This document shows positions 34,562 through 42,908 of a DNA stretch of 64,000 bases, one piece after another. A program made the translations under genes and the position numbers. This DNA comes from Natronosalvus vescus (GTDB lineage Archaea; Halobacteriota; Halobacteria; Halobacteriales; Natrialbaceae), in the NCBI RefSeq assembly GCF_023973145.1, contig NZ_CP099546.1:1922001-1986000 (forward strand), given 5' to 3'. The notes under the pieces were generated by a model. That model worked only from the letters and a program-made list of their open reading frames with translations, was not told where the DNA came from and ran no database searches. How positions within the stretch are numbered: position 1 is the first letter of the stretch; every line of letters begins with the position of its first letter.

Positions 34562-35346
34562 TAGGCTTCGACCGACATCGGCTTTGCCGCCGCCCGATAC
34601 TCGTCGAACGTCGATTCTGCCCACTCGCGAACCCCCGACTCGTCGGTGTCGATCAGGGCCCGGACGGCACCCGTCTCGGGCGAGTAGATGGTCACACTGA
34701 CGCAGCCGTCGAACAGGCAGAGGCCGAACGGCGGCTGCTCGTCGAGCACCAGCACCGTGAGGTTCCCGCTGTCGAGCGTCCGCGTCGAGAGGTCGGGATA
34801 GGTCGATCGGATGTAACGGACGACACTCGGGGGGTCGATGATCACGGCTTCGACTCCGTCGATAATCCGCTGACAGAGTTCGTCCTTGCAGGGCTCGAGC
34901 AGCGCCAGTTCGAAGCCGACGAACCGGAACGTCTCGGTCTCCTCGAGCAGGGTGCGAAATCGGGTAACGGGTCGATACGGATCGTCCACGGTCGCCATCG
35001 TGACGGTCGCCTCGGCGATTCCCTCGAGGGGCAACGCGGCGACGTCGTCGGGGAGCCAGTCCCAGATCTCCCGGAGGGTACGCTCGGTCTCGAACCGATC
35101 GATAAGTGCTTGCAGTCCGACGGCGACGAACGATCCTAACTGGGTCGTCTCGTACCGGTGTCCGTTCCGCGCGATCCAACGGCGCTTTTCGAACGCCCGG
35201 AGCGTTCGGCTGACCGTCGACGCCGAGGCACCGGTCACCGACTGGAGATCCCGTCGGTCTCGAGGCTGCTCGGCCAGCGCGGTGAGCATCGGTGCTCGGT
35301 GGGGCGAGCGCGAGAGGTATTCGATCTCGGCGAGCACGTCGTCCAT
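34561..35346 (-). CDS. Winged-helix transcriptional regulator
   Basis: 261 residues. The N-terminal HTH (about 20-65) holds LQSVTGASASTVSRTLRAFE as recognition region. The C-terminal domain resembles the regulator at 25295 in order: an ATVTMATVDDPYRPVTRFR segment, a central DELCQRIIDGVEAVIIDPP, then FGLCLFDGCVSVTIYSPETG and a terminal REWAESTFDEYRAA. It probably senses a small ligand through this domain. A broken copy of its C-terminus lies at 32699-32800. It is divergent from IPP isomerase (175 bases apart), so it could regulate that gene; this is only positional. Start ATG 35346. Confidence 0.8.
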   Translation of the reverse strand: MDDVLAEIEYLSRSPHRAPMLTALAEQPRDRRDLQSVTGASASTVSRTLRAFEKRRWIARNGHRYETTQLGSFVAVGLQALIDRFETERTLREIWDWLPDDVAALPLEGIAEATVTMATVDDPYRPVTRFRTLLEETETFRFVGFELALLEPCKDELCQRIIDGVEAVIIDPPSVVRYIRSTYPDLSTRTLDSGNLTVLVLDEQPPFGLCLFDGCVSVTIYSPETGAVRALIDTDESGVREWAESTFDEYRAAAKPMSVEA

Positions 35347-35520
35347 GGCTACAGGTAACACTCCACACACTATGAATGCGGGTGATCAATGCGGGGATGC
35401 TGACGCCGGTCGTTGTCTCCGCACGATCCGCACACCAGGCCGATCGAGCCTTGGCGACCCGCGACCCCGAAAGGACACCTTTTCAATACCCCCGGCTAAC
35501 GACTCATCAGAGACGAAGCG

Positions 35521-36594
35521 ATGCCCGAGACATCCGACCGCAAAGACGACCATATCCGCATCATCGAAGAAGAAGACGTCGAGACCTCGGGAACCGGGTT
35601 CGAGGACATCGAACTCGTTCACGAGGCGCTTCCGGAGATTCACCGCGACGAGATCGACACCAGCGTGTCGCTCTTTGGGGAGGAGCTGGCCGCCCCTATC
35701 GTCATCGAGAGCATGACCGGCGGCCACCCGAACACGACGAAGATCAACCGCCACCTCGCGGCTGCCGCCCAGGAGGTCGGCGTCGCGATGGGTGTCGGCA
35801 GCCAGCGCGCGGGCCTCGAACTCGACGACCCCGACCTGCTCGAGTCCTACACCGTCGTCCGGGAAGCCGGCCCCGACGCGTTCCTCTACGGGAATGTGGG
35901 CGCTGCCCAGCTCCTCGAGTACGACGTGGGTGACGTCGAGCGCGCCGTCGAGATGATCGACGCCGACGCGATGGCCGTCCACCTCAACTTCCTCCAGGAG
36001 GCCGTCCAGCCCGAGGGTGACGTCGACGCCCGCGGCTGTCTCGCCGAGATCGAAACCGTCGCCAGCGAACTGTCGGTACCCGTGGTCGTCAAGGAGACGG
36101 GCAACGGCATCTCCCGTTCGACGGCCGAACGGCTGACCGACGCCGGCGTCCACGCCATCGACGTCGCGGGCAAGGGCGGCACCACCTGGTCGGGCATCGA
36201 ATCCTACCGCGCCGCCGCCGTCGGTGCCAGCCGCCAGGAACACGTCGGCAAGCTGTTCCGGGCCTGGGGCGTCCCCACCGCGGTGAGCACGCTCGAGGCC
36301 GCGAGCGTCCACGACACGGTGATCGCCAGCGGCGGCGTCCGCTCGGGAATGGATGTCGCGAAGGCCATCGCGCTGGGGGCGACCGCGGGCGGGCTCGCCA
36401 AGCCGTTCCTCGCGCCGGCGGGCCAGAGCACCGAGGCGGTCGTCGACCTCCTCGAGACGCTGGTGCTCGAGTTGCAGACGGCGATGTTCGTCACCGGTTC
36501 GGGCTCCGTCGTAGAACTGCAGGACGCGGAGTACGTCGTCCTCGGGCGGACGAAGGAGTACCTCGAGAGTCGCGGACACGGGCACGGGCTGTAG
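35521..36594 (+). CDS. fni: Type 2 isopentenyl-diphosphate delta-isomerase
   Basis: 357 residues, an FMN-dependent enzyme interconverting IPP and DMAPP, needed for all archaeal isoprenoids. N-terminal RKDDHIRI is the conserved substrate-binding stretch. ESMTGGH (about 64-70), [10 protein letters not shown] (about 94-103), [11 protein letters not shown] and GKGGTTW (about 218-224) are family motifs, and [20 protein letters not shown] is the FMN phosphate site. Length is typical. Start ATG 35521. It is followed after 122 bases by an OYE-type reductase, probably transcribed separately. Its product feeds the lipid pathway and could feed the terpene synthase at 24272. Confidence 0.93.
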   Translation: MPETSDRKDDHIRIIEEEDVETSGTGFEDIELVHEALPEIHRDEIDTSVSLFGEELAAPIVIESMTGGHPNTTKINRHLAAAAQEVGVAMGVGSQRAGLELDDPDLLESYTVVREAGPDAFLYGNVGAAQLLEYDVGDVERAVEMIDADAMAVHLNFLQEAVQPEGDVDARGCLAEIETVASELSVPVVVKETGNGISRSTAERLTDAGVHAIDVAGKGGTTWSGIESYRAAAVGASRQEHVGKLFRAWGVPTAVSTLEAASVHDTVIASGGVRSGMDVAKAIALGATAGGLAKPFLAPAGQSTEAVVDLLETLVLELQTAMFVTGSGSVVELQDAEYVVLGRTKEYLESRGHGHGL

Positions 36595-36716
36595 ACGGTC
36601 GCGGAACGGGCACGGTCTGTCGGCTCGAGTCGGTTCGGGCGTTTCTTTTCGGATGCCGCGCCACCACACCTGGGAGCCGGCGCTACCCTCTTGTGTCACG
36701 CCATGGAAGTGGATCC

Positions 36717-38081
36717 ATGACACGGCTCGAGGCACCGCTCAAGATCGGTGGCGTCGAGATCCCGAACCGGCTGTACCGCGCGCCCGTCCTCGAGTGCGCG
36801 GGCAACGGCCCCGACGCCGTCGACACCCTGATCGACGACCTCGAGCCAGCCGCCGAGTCGGGCGTGGGCCTCCTCTGTCAGGGCGCGACCATCGTCCGCG
36901 GTGAGGGCGGCTGTGCGGCCCCGGGGATGACGCGCGTTCACGATCCCGCGTTCGTCGACCGACTCTCACGGCTCACCGACCGGATCCACGACCACGGGAG
37001 CCGGATCTTCGTCCAGCTCGAACACGGCGGCCTCCGAAGCATGGAGACCTGGCACGCTGGCTACCGGCGGAAACACCCCGACCTCGAGCAACTGGCGGTG
37101 TCGCCGCTCCCGTTCCCGTTGCGGGCGCTCGACAGTGCGGGATTCCTCTCGTTTCAGCCCCAGGTGCTCACGACCGAGGAGGTGTACGAACTTGCCGCCG
37201 ACTTCGGTCGGGCCGCCGCCTACTGTGCCGACGCCGGCTACGACGGGATCCACCTCTCGGGGGCCAACATGGGGATCGTCCAGCAGTTTCTGTCCCCGTT
37301 CTACAACCGGCGGGACGACGAATTCGGCGGCTCGCCCGAGGAACGGCTGGCGTTTCTCGCGCTCGTCCACGACGAGGTTCGCGAGCGGGCCAGCGACGTC
37401 CCCCTCATCACGAAGGTGCCCGCCGAGACGCCGGCCCCGCCGTGGCCGTTCGTTCGCCGCAAACTCTCGCTTGAGGACGGGGTCGAAATCGCCCGGCGAC
37501 TCGAGAACATCGGCTACGACGGGGTCGTCCCCGTCACGACCTCCGTCGCGTGGGACATGAGCATCGTCCGGGGCCAGTATCCGAAGCGGGCCTGGGCGAA
37601 CGACGCCCTCCGGGACGAGTACGATGAGGCCTTCGGCGGGTCGTGGCGACGGCGCATGGTCGCCCTGGGCAACCGCCTCGAGTCGCTCGTCTACGACTTC
37701 GACCCGGCGTGGAACGAGCATTTTTTCCGGCGCGTCCGCGAGCAGGTGTCGATTCCCGTCCTCGCAGAGGGCGGAATTCGCGAGCGCGGCCAGATGGATC
37801 GGTTGTTGGGTGCCGGAGACGCCGATCCCGCTTGCGACATGGTCGGGATGGCTCGGCCGTTCTACGCCGAACCCCGACTGGGTGCACGGCTGCTCGAGCC
37901 CGATTCCGTTGGAAGAGAGCCGTCGCCGGCGACGCGCGTCCTCTGTGAAAACTGCAACAACTGCACCGTCCCACAGGTGACGGGCGCGCCGGGAATCTGT
38001 CGCACGCCGTCGGTGCTCAGACGCCGGGGCGACCTCGAGCGGGCGGGTGCGTACGAGCGACCGGACGCCGACGCCGAATGA
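36717..38081 (+). CDS. Old yellow enzyme family NADH:flavin oxidoreductase with Fe-S motif
   Basis: 454 residues forming the FMN TIM barrel of the OYE family. FVQLEHGG (about 99-106) carries the flavin-contacting residues, and GANMGIVQQFLSPFYNRRDDEFGGSPEERLAF is the classical active-site region. PVLAEGGIRERGQMDRLLGAGDADPACDMVGMARPF near the end binds the FMN phosphate. The tail has CENCNNC and a further Cys in GICR, the 4Fe-4S ligands of 2,4-dienoyl-CoA reductase and trimethylamine dehydrogenase types. The C-terminal NAD/FAD domain of those enzymes is missing, so electrons must arrive from a partner. Substrate unknown. ATG 36717 (MTRLEAPLKIGG) is chosen as the family start. Confidence 0.83.
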   Translation: MTRLEAPLKIGGVEIPNRLYRAPVLECAGNGPDAVDTLIDDLEPAAESGVGLLCQGATIVRGEGGCAAPGMTRVHDPAFVDRLSRLTDRIHDHGSRIFVQLEHGGLRSMETWHAGYRRKHPDLEQLAVSPLPFPLRALDSAGFLSFQPQVLTTEEVYELAADFGRAAAYCADAGYDGIHLSGANMGIVQQFLSPFYNRRDDEFGGSPEERLAFLALVHDEVRERASDVPLITKVPAETPAPPWPFVRRKLSLEDGVEIARRLENIGYDGVVPVTTSVAWDMSIVRGQYPKRAWANDALRDEYDEAFGGSWRRRMVALGNRLESLVYDFDPAWNEHFFRRVREQVSIPVLAEGGIRERGQMDRLLGAGDADPACDMVGMARPFYAEPRLGARLLEPDSVGREPSPATRVLCENCNNCTVPQVTGAPGICRTPSVLRRRGDLERAGAYERPDADAE

Positions 38082-38154
38082 GTCAGACACTCGACCGTCG
38101 ACACAGCCGGCAACGGGTATCGTCCAATCGACATACTCGCTGACGGGGCACTGT

Positions 38155-38275
38155 CTAGTTTAGCACCTCCTCAGCTGGCGTTCGTCCGTCGAGCGATTGA
38201 TACGGTCGCTGCTGGTTGTAGTAATGCACGAACTGTTCAGTCACGATATACAGATTGGCTGGCAACTCGCCCGCC
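38155..38275 (-). pseudogene. Transposase C-terminal remnant (rve-type integrase core)
   Basis: The minus strand reads FVHYYNQQRPYQSLDGRTPA followed by EEVLN and a stop, a very typical C-terminus of a DDE transposase with an rve core (IS3/IS481/IS6-like). Only about 38 codons remain, with no start, no catalytic residues and no complete ends. It abuts another transposase remnant. Confidence 0.85.
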
Positions 38276-38294
38276 GCAACGGGGGGCGAGTTGC
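38262..38294. repeat. 11-base inverted repeat at the join of two IS remnants
   Basis: GCAACTCGCCC (38262-38272) and its exact reverse complement (38284-38294) with an 11-base spacer. It lies at the junction where similarity changes from one transposase type to the other and could be a leftover terminal repeat. Confidence 0.7.
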
Positions 38295-38446
38295 ATAGCC
38301 TCGCTGCGGAAAAAGGCTACGACTGGAAGCGCTTACGTGAAAAATTGCGAGAGGAGGGCGTGAGACCGCTGTTCAAGTATCGAGAGTTCCGTGAAATTGT
38401 CCTGATGTGTGTCGTCTACAACATCAAGCGTGCCATCAAACAGTGA
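38285..38446 (+). pseudogene. IS5-type transposase remnant with internal deletion
   Basis: The frame reads LAAEKGYDWKRLREKLREEG then VRPLFKYREF and directly FREIVLMCVVYNIKRAIKQ with a stop. In intact IS5-family haloarchaeal transposases, the AADKGYDW and IKHREF block is followed by a region with the catalytic Glu before the final FREIVLxxxVYNI. That middle part is missing here, and there is no N-terminus, so this is a doubly truncated relic. Confidence 0.8.
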
Positions 38447-38513
38447 TATCAACCGCTGCATGGCGATTCACCACGACCAACGAGAGGTGACGAATTCGTC
38501 GATTCCACCTATC

Positions 38514-38972
38514 TCAGCGGACGGCGAGCAGTACCAGGCCCACAACGGCGAGGAACAGAACCACAAACACTAGACGCCAGCGGCCAACGGATGCGTGGTT
38601 TACGGCACCGCGTTGGCGGAGTTCGTATGCGATCCAGGTTCCGACGACGATGGGAATCGCCCCGACGAACGCGAGAATCAGGACGACAAAATCGAGTCCG
38701 AACAGCGACGAGCCGACGATCCAGCCGGTTGCCAATCCCAGTAATCCTCCACCGAGTAGTGAGGCCGTAGGGAGTGCCCGCCACAGGCCCAGCCCCGCGG
38801 TCGCAAGCGCCAACGCGACGAGCCAGACCGCCACCAGTAGGTCGCCGAAACCTCGAAGCGGAGCGGCCGTCAGCGCGATCAACGACAACCCGGGAGCTAC
38901 CGCACCGAAGAGGAAGGCTTCGCCGAAGGTGTACAGATCCGGCCTGTCGTCTTGCTCGTGTATCATATACAT
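38514..38972 (-). CDS. Membrane protein of unknown function (152 aa)
   Basis: 152 residues with about four hydrophobic helices (about 20-45, 48-68, 75-110 and 130-150) and a polar N-terminus MYMIHEQDDRPDLY. No family recognised. Two in-frame starts, ATG 38972 and 38966, lie close together; TTTATACC-like sequence sits about 10 to 20 bases upstream, rather near for a TATA box. The gene is next to the IS remnants. Confidence 0.65.
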   Translation of the reverse strand: MYMIHEQDDRPDLYTFGEAFLFGAVAPGLSLIALTAAPLRGFGDLLVAVWLVALALATAGLGLWRALPTASLLGGGLLGLATGWIVGSSLFGLDFVVLILAFVGAIPIVVGTWIAYELRQRGAVNHASVGRWRLVFVVLFLAVVGLVLLAVR

Positions 38973-39138
38973 GTGGATTGGTATAAACGAAGATAGGCCT
39001 TGTGTTATCAGACTTTGTATGTGTGGAAAGATGGGGAGGGGGGTCGTCGGACAATGGAACGGCCCCGCGGCTAGATCGTCACGTACTCGAGTCGATCGTC
39101 CAAACCACTATGGCCACCGGGATGGTACCCCGAGCAGT

Positions 39139-39789
39139 ATGCACGCAGTGCTCTTCGACATGGACGGTGTCCTCGTCGACTCGGAGGATTACTGGGTCGA
39201 CCTCGAGCGCGAGGAACTCTTCCCCGCGGTCGTTCCCGACCAGGACGTTGCCGTCGCCGAGATCACCGGCATGAACTACCGCGAGATCTACGACTATCTC
39301 GACGCGGAGTACGAGACGGCGGTCTCCCGCGACGAATTCATCGACCTGTTCGATGACGTCGCCCAGGACATCTACCACGAGCGAGTGGCACTCCTCGAGG
39401 GCACTCACGACCTCCTCGAGACGCTCGAGGAACGCGGCGTCGTGCGGGCGGTCGTCTCCTCGTCGCCCCACGACTGGATCGATATCGTCCTCGAGCGGTT
39501 CGATCTCGAGGATCGGTTCACCACCGTGGTTAGCGCCGAGGAGATCGACGACCCCGGCAAACCCGAACCCGACATCTTCGAGCACGCCGCGGCCGTCCTC
39601 GACGTCGACCCGGAGTCGTGCGTCGTCGTCGAGGACTCCGAACACGGGATTCGGGCGGCCGCCCGCGCGGGTACGACCTGTATCGCCTACGCCATCGACG
39701 CCCACGAGGGGATCGACCGATCAGCGGCCGACGTCGTCGTCGACAGCCCCCAGGAACTTCGGGCGGCCGTGCTCGAGCGGGTGTCCTGA
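39139..39789 (+). CDS. HAD-superfamily phosphatase (beta-phosphoglucomutase-like)
   Basis: 216 residues. Motif I is LFDMDGVLVDSE (about 5-16, nucleophile Asp7 and acid/base Asp9), followed by a helical cap. Motif II is VVSSSP (about 99-104), motif III the Lys in DPGKPEPD (about 138-145), and motif IV VVVEDSEHG (about 157-165). This layout is subfamily IA with a C1 cap, as in phosphoglycolate phosphatase and beta-phosphoglucomutase. It would hydrolyse a small phosphate ester in the cytosol. ATG 39139 is the only start giving the motif at the N-terminus. It is convergent with the UPF0201 gene. Confidence 0.87.
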   Translation: MHAVLFDMDGVLVDSEDYWVDLEREELFPAVVPDQDVAVAEITGMNYREIYDYLDAEYETAVSRDEFIDLFDDVAQDIYHERVALLEGTHDLLETLEERGVVRAVVSSSPHDWIDIVLERFDLEDRFTTVVSAEEIDDPGKPEPDIFEHAAAVLDVDPESCVVVEDSEHGIRAAARAGTTCIAYAIDAHEGIDRSAADVVVDSPQELRAAVLERVS

Positions 39790-39825
39790 CGCGACGGGAG
39801 TACTGCGGTAGCGAAGTAAAAATCT

Positions 39826-40242
39826 TCAATCGGCGTCAACCGGTCGCCCATCCTCCGTCGGTGGGGCGATGTGATCGACGTACGCCTCGAGGTCTGGTTC
39901 GTCGACGCGAACGCGGACGGCAATCTCGCCTAACTCGTCCGGTTCGCCGACGGAAAAGTTGACGCGCCCCTCGAACGCGGCCTGTTTCTTGAGCGCGAAG
40001 TGGAACGTGTCCCCCTCGCGATGTTTGAAGAACTCGCCGCGGGCCGTGTCGAGGATTTCCTGTCGGTGAAGACACTCCGAGAAGTGCTCGAGAGTGTGTA
40101 CTGTCGCGGTCACCTCGCCGAACCGCTCGTCGGGTTCGGCGTTCGGAAACAGATTCCGTACAGCGTCTTCGACGCGACTCGTGACCTCCGTGTCGTAGAC
40201 GGGCGCCGTGATCTCGACGTCGACGCGATAAATGGGTGCCAT
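39826..40242 (-). CDS. UPF0201 family protein
   Basis: 138 residues. IYRVDVEITAPVYDTEVTSRVEDAVRNLFPNAE at the start and REGDTFHFALKKQAAFEGRVNF in the second half fit the archaeal UPF0201 family, small ferredoxin-like proteins thought to bind RNA. It lies eight bases downstream of the UPF0200 kinase-like gene in the same direction, a pairing common in archaea, so the two are an operon. Start ATG 40242. Biological role unknown. Confidence 0.85.
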   Translation of the reverse strand: MAPIYRVDVEITAPVYDTEVTSRVEDAVRNLFPNAEPDERFGEVTATVHTLEHFSECLHRQEILDTARGEFFKHREGDTFHFALKKQAAFEGRVNFSVGEPDELGEIAVRVRVDEPDLEAYVDHIAPPTEDGRPVDAD

Positions 40243-40250
40243 CGGGACGA

Positions 40251-40871
40251 TCAGTGCTCGGTCTCGAGGTTCGGGTTCGCTTCAGTCTGGACGCCACTCA
40301 ACTCATCGCCGTCGACGGTGCCGTCGGCCGCCGCCTCGAGAACCGTCCGAATCCTATTGCGGAACACCTCGAGCGTATCGGTGTTCTCGATGACGACGTC
40401 CGCACGATCCATGGCGTCGTCCATCCCGAACCCACGTTCGCGCTCGTCCCGGGCCTCGAGCCCCTCGCCACCGTCGCGTTCGTCGGCGTCCCGGCCGCGG
40501 TCGGCCAGGCGCTCGCGACGGATTTCGAAGGGGGCCTCGATGCTCACCAGCGTGAACGCGTCGCCGAAACGCGCCTCGAACACGTCGACTTCGGTTCCCG
40601 AGCGGATGCCGTCGACGAGGACGGCCTCGTTGCTCTCGAGGCGATCCTCGAGCATCGGCAGGGAGCGTTCGGCGATGGCCGCGGGGCCGTTTTCCTCCCG
40701 GAGGGCATGGGCGACCGTCCCGTGGTCTTTGCTCGGATCGAGGCTGCGGTCGGCGGTCTCCTGTCGAACGACGTCGCCCATCGTGACGACCGGAAGGCCT
40801 TCCTCGCGGGCGACGGTGGCCGCCTCGCCCTTGCCGCTTCCGGGCAGTCCGACGGTTCCGATGACGTACAT
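40251..40871 (-). CDS. UPF0200 family nucleotide kinase-like P-loop protein
   Basis: 206 residues. Walker A GLPGSGKGE at about 8-16, then VVTMGDVVRQE (as in the dephospho-CoA kinase and adenylate kinase group), a VDGIRSGTEV segment, and a LID-like charged region with several Arg. It belongs to the archaeal UPF0200 family, which resembles dephospho-CoA kinase, but the substrate is unproven. A TATA-like CTTATG (minus strand, 40896-40902) about 28 bases upstream supports ATG 40871. First gene of an operon with UPF0201. Confidence 0.85.
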   Translation of the reverse strand: MYVIGTVGLPGSGKGEAATVAREEGLPVVTMGDVVRQETADRSLDPSKDHGTVAHALREENGPAAIAERSLPMLEDRLESNEAVLVDGIRSGTEVDVFEARFGDAFTLVSIEAPFEIRRERLADRGRDADERDGGEGLEARDERERGFGMDDAMDRADVVIENTDTLEVFRNRIRTVLEAAADGTVDGDELSGVQTEANPNLETEH

Positions 40872-41024
40872 CGGCCGTGAGTACAGGCGACGGCAGCATA
40901 AGGGCTGTGTCTCGAGTCAGCCTCACTGCGGACGGGCTGTATTCGACTCTCCCCTCCGGCGGCGGCGTCCTTTCAACGAATCCGGCTGGTGACGAGCATC
41001 CACAGGCGAATTTCCAACATGAAT

Positions 41025-41036
41025 TACCTATAGGTA
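41025..41036. promoter_or_regulatory. 12-base perfect palindrome upstream of the ABC exporter
   Basis: TACCTATAGGTA, ending 19 bases before the TATA-like box. The position fits a regulator or activator site. Confidence 0.45.
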
Positions 41037-41055
41037 CAAAAACAATATCGGCGGG

Positions 41056-41062
41056 TATTAAG
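41056..41062 (+). promoter_or_regulatory. TATA box for the ABC exporter operon
   Basis: TATTAAG is centred about 27 bases before ATG 41086 and decides that start over an in-frame ATG at 41062. Confidence 0.5.
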
Positions 41063-41085
41063 TGATTGGTCACGATGGAGCCAGT

Positions 41086-42012
41086 ATGAACGCGATCGCT
41101 GTCACCAACGTGACGAAGCGATTCGGCGACGTCACCGCCCTGGATGACCTCTCGCTGACCGTCGAAGACGGCGAAATCTTCGGGTTTCTTGGCCCGAACG
41201 GCGCCGGCAAGTCGACGACGATCAACCTCCTCCTCGATTTCATCCGCCCGACGAGCGGATCGGTGTCCGTCCTCGGGATGGACGCCCAGGAAGAGAGCAA
41301 ACAGATTCGCCAGCGCCTCGGTGTCCTCCCGGAAGGGTTTACCACGTACGACCGCCTGACTGGCCGCCAGCACCTCGAGTTCGCCATCGAATCGAAAGGC
41401 ACGAACGACGACCCCGATGCCCTGCTCGAGCGTGTCGGTCTGAGCGCCGAGGACGGCGACCGCAAAACGGGCGGCTACTCGAAAGGGATGGCCCAGCGAC
41501 TGCTCTTCGCGATGTCGATGGTCGGCGACCCGGACATGCTGATCCTCGACGAGCCCTCCACCGGTCTCGACCCCAACGGTGCCCGAGAGATGCGCCAATT
41601 GATCCGCGAGGAGAACGAGCGGGGGACGACGATCTTCTTCTCGAGTCACATCCTGGAGCAGGTCGAAGCTGTCTGTGACCGGGTGGGCATCATCAGGGAC
41701 GGCGAGATGGTCGCCATCGACAGCGTCGAGGGGCTTCGCGACTCCGTCTCGACCAGCGGCCGACTCCTGATCGAGGTCGACCGCGTCGACGAAGGAGGGC
41801 TCGAGGCCGTCCGCGCTCTCGACGGTGTGAGCGCGGTCGAGGTACTGGAAAACGCCGGCGGCGAGGGTCAGACGGTCGCCGTCGAAACCGAGGGCTCGAA
41901 AACGGCGGTACTCGGTGCGCTCGAGGACGCCGGGATCGTCGTCGAGGACTTCTCGACGGAGGAAGCGTCGCTCGACGAGGTCTTCCGCCAGTACACGGAG
42001 GTACCCGCATGA
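41086..42012 (+). CDS. ABC-2 type transporter ATP-binding protein
   Basis: 308 residues. Walker A GPNGAGKST is near 38-46. LGVLPEGFTTYDRLTG is the Q-loop region, YSKGMAQRLLFAMSMVGDP replaces the LSGGQ signature in the manner of ABC-2 (DrrA/CcmA/NosF-like) ATPases, Walker B is MLILDEPSTGLDPNG, and FFSSHILEQVEAVCDR is the H-loop. The C-terminal 80 residues form the usual DUF4162-like domain. It overlaps the permease gene by four bases (ATGA), a coupled pair. Cargo unknown. Confidence 0.9.
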   Translation: MNAIAVTNVTKRFGDVTALDDLSLTVEDGEIFGFLGPNGAGKSTTINLLLDFIRPTSGSVSVLGMDAQEESKQIRQRLGVLPEGFTTYDRLTGRQHLEFAIESKGTNDDPDALLERVGLSAEDGDRKTGGYSKGMAQRLLFAMSMVGDPDMLILDEPSTGLDPNGAREMRQLIREENERGTTIFFSSHILEQVEAVCDRVGIIRDGEMVAIDSVEGLRDSVSTSGRLLIEVDRVDEGGLEAVRALDGVSAVEVLENAGGEGQTVAVETEGSKTAVLGALEDAGIVVEDFSTEEASLDEVFRQYTEVPA

Positions 42013-42872
42013 GCGTTACTGCCATCGTCCGGAAGGACTTCCGGGACGGCATCCGCTCGAAGCTGCTCTGGTCGCTCATGGCGCTGTTCTTGCTCTCGAT
42101 CGGCGGATTCACGTACCTGGCAACCCGTGGAAGTCCCGAGGGTGAAGGTGATATCGTCCTGCTCGGGTTGCTCGGCTTTTCGGCTATCTTCGCCGTGATC
42201 TTCCTGATACCACTGACCGGCCTGGTCGTGAGCATTAAATCGATCGTTCGCGAGCGCGAGATGGGGAGCATCCGCATTCTCCTCTCGTTGCCACACACCC
42301 GTGGCGAGGTCATCCTCGGGAAGTTCATCGGGCGATCGGGTCTGCTCACGGCGGCGATCCTCACCGGGTTCGTCCCGGCTGCGCTCATCCTGTTCGTCCA
42401 GACGGGCGAACTGCCGGTGTTCGAGTACGTCGCACTCGTCCTCGTGACGATCCTCTTCGGCGTCGTCTTCGTCGCGATCGGCGTCACCGTCTCGGCGTTC
42501 ACCAGCACCGAGACGCGCGCGACCGTCGCCGGCGTCGGCGTCTTCTTCCTCTTTTACATGTGGGACAGCATCTTCGGCTACGTGAACGGCCAGCTCGACT
42601 TGTTCACCGGAGATCTGTACCTGTTCATCCTGCGATTCGACCTGTTCATCATCTTCATGGACGTCCTCTTTGCCATCCTCTCGCTGCGACACGACATCCC
42701 GAACACGTCGTTCGTCGACGCGAACCAGTTCTTCGTCGAGAACCCCGAGGCGGTCGACGCGGTCTCACAGCCGTTTTACCTCCAGCACTGGTTCGCCGTC
42801 CTGATCCTCGCGGCCTGGATTGCCGTGCCACTGGCGATCGGCTATCTCCGGTTCGAAAACATCGATCTCTGA
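42009..42872 (+). CDS. ABC-2 type transporter permease
   Basis: 287 residues with six hydrophobic segments (about 20-40, 50-78, 105-130, 138-165, 175-200 and 255-280). The first cytoplasmic stretch VRKDFRDGIRSKLLW and SIVREREMGSIRILLSLPHTRGEVILGKF are typical of NosY-like permeases in haloarchaea. It pairs with the ATPase gene by an ATGA overlap. A large extracellular loop lies at about 215-250. Substrate unknown. Convergent with ligA, 36 bases between stops. Confidence 0.88.
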   Translation: MSVTAIVRKDFRDGIRSKLLWSLMALFLLSIGGFTYLATRGSPEGEGDIVLLGLLGFSAIFAVIFLIPLTGLVVSIKSIVREREMGSIRILLSLPHTRGEVILGKFIGRSGLLTAAILTGFVPAALILFVQTGELPVFEYVALVLVTILFGVVFVAIGVTVSAFTSTETRATVAGVGVFFLFYMWDSIFGYVNGQLDLFTGDLYLFILRFDLFIIFMDVLFAILSLRHDIPNTSFVDANQFFVENPEAVDAVSQPFYLQHWFAVLILAAWIAVPLAIGYLRFENIDL

Positions 42873-42908
42873 GGTGTGGTCTCGTCGCGATACTCGCTGA
42901 AACAGGGA

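Noticed and set aside
38255-38446. Complete 63-residue gene
   Set aside because: The first residues come from the junction of two transposase relics and the rest is an internally deleted transposase end.
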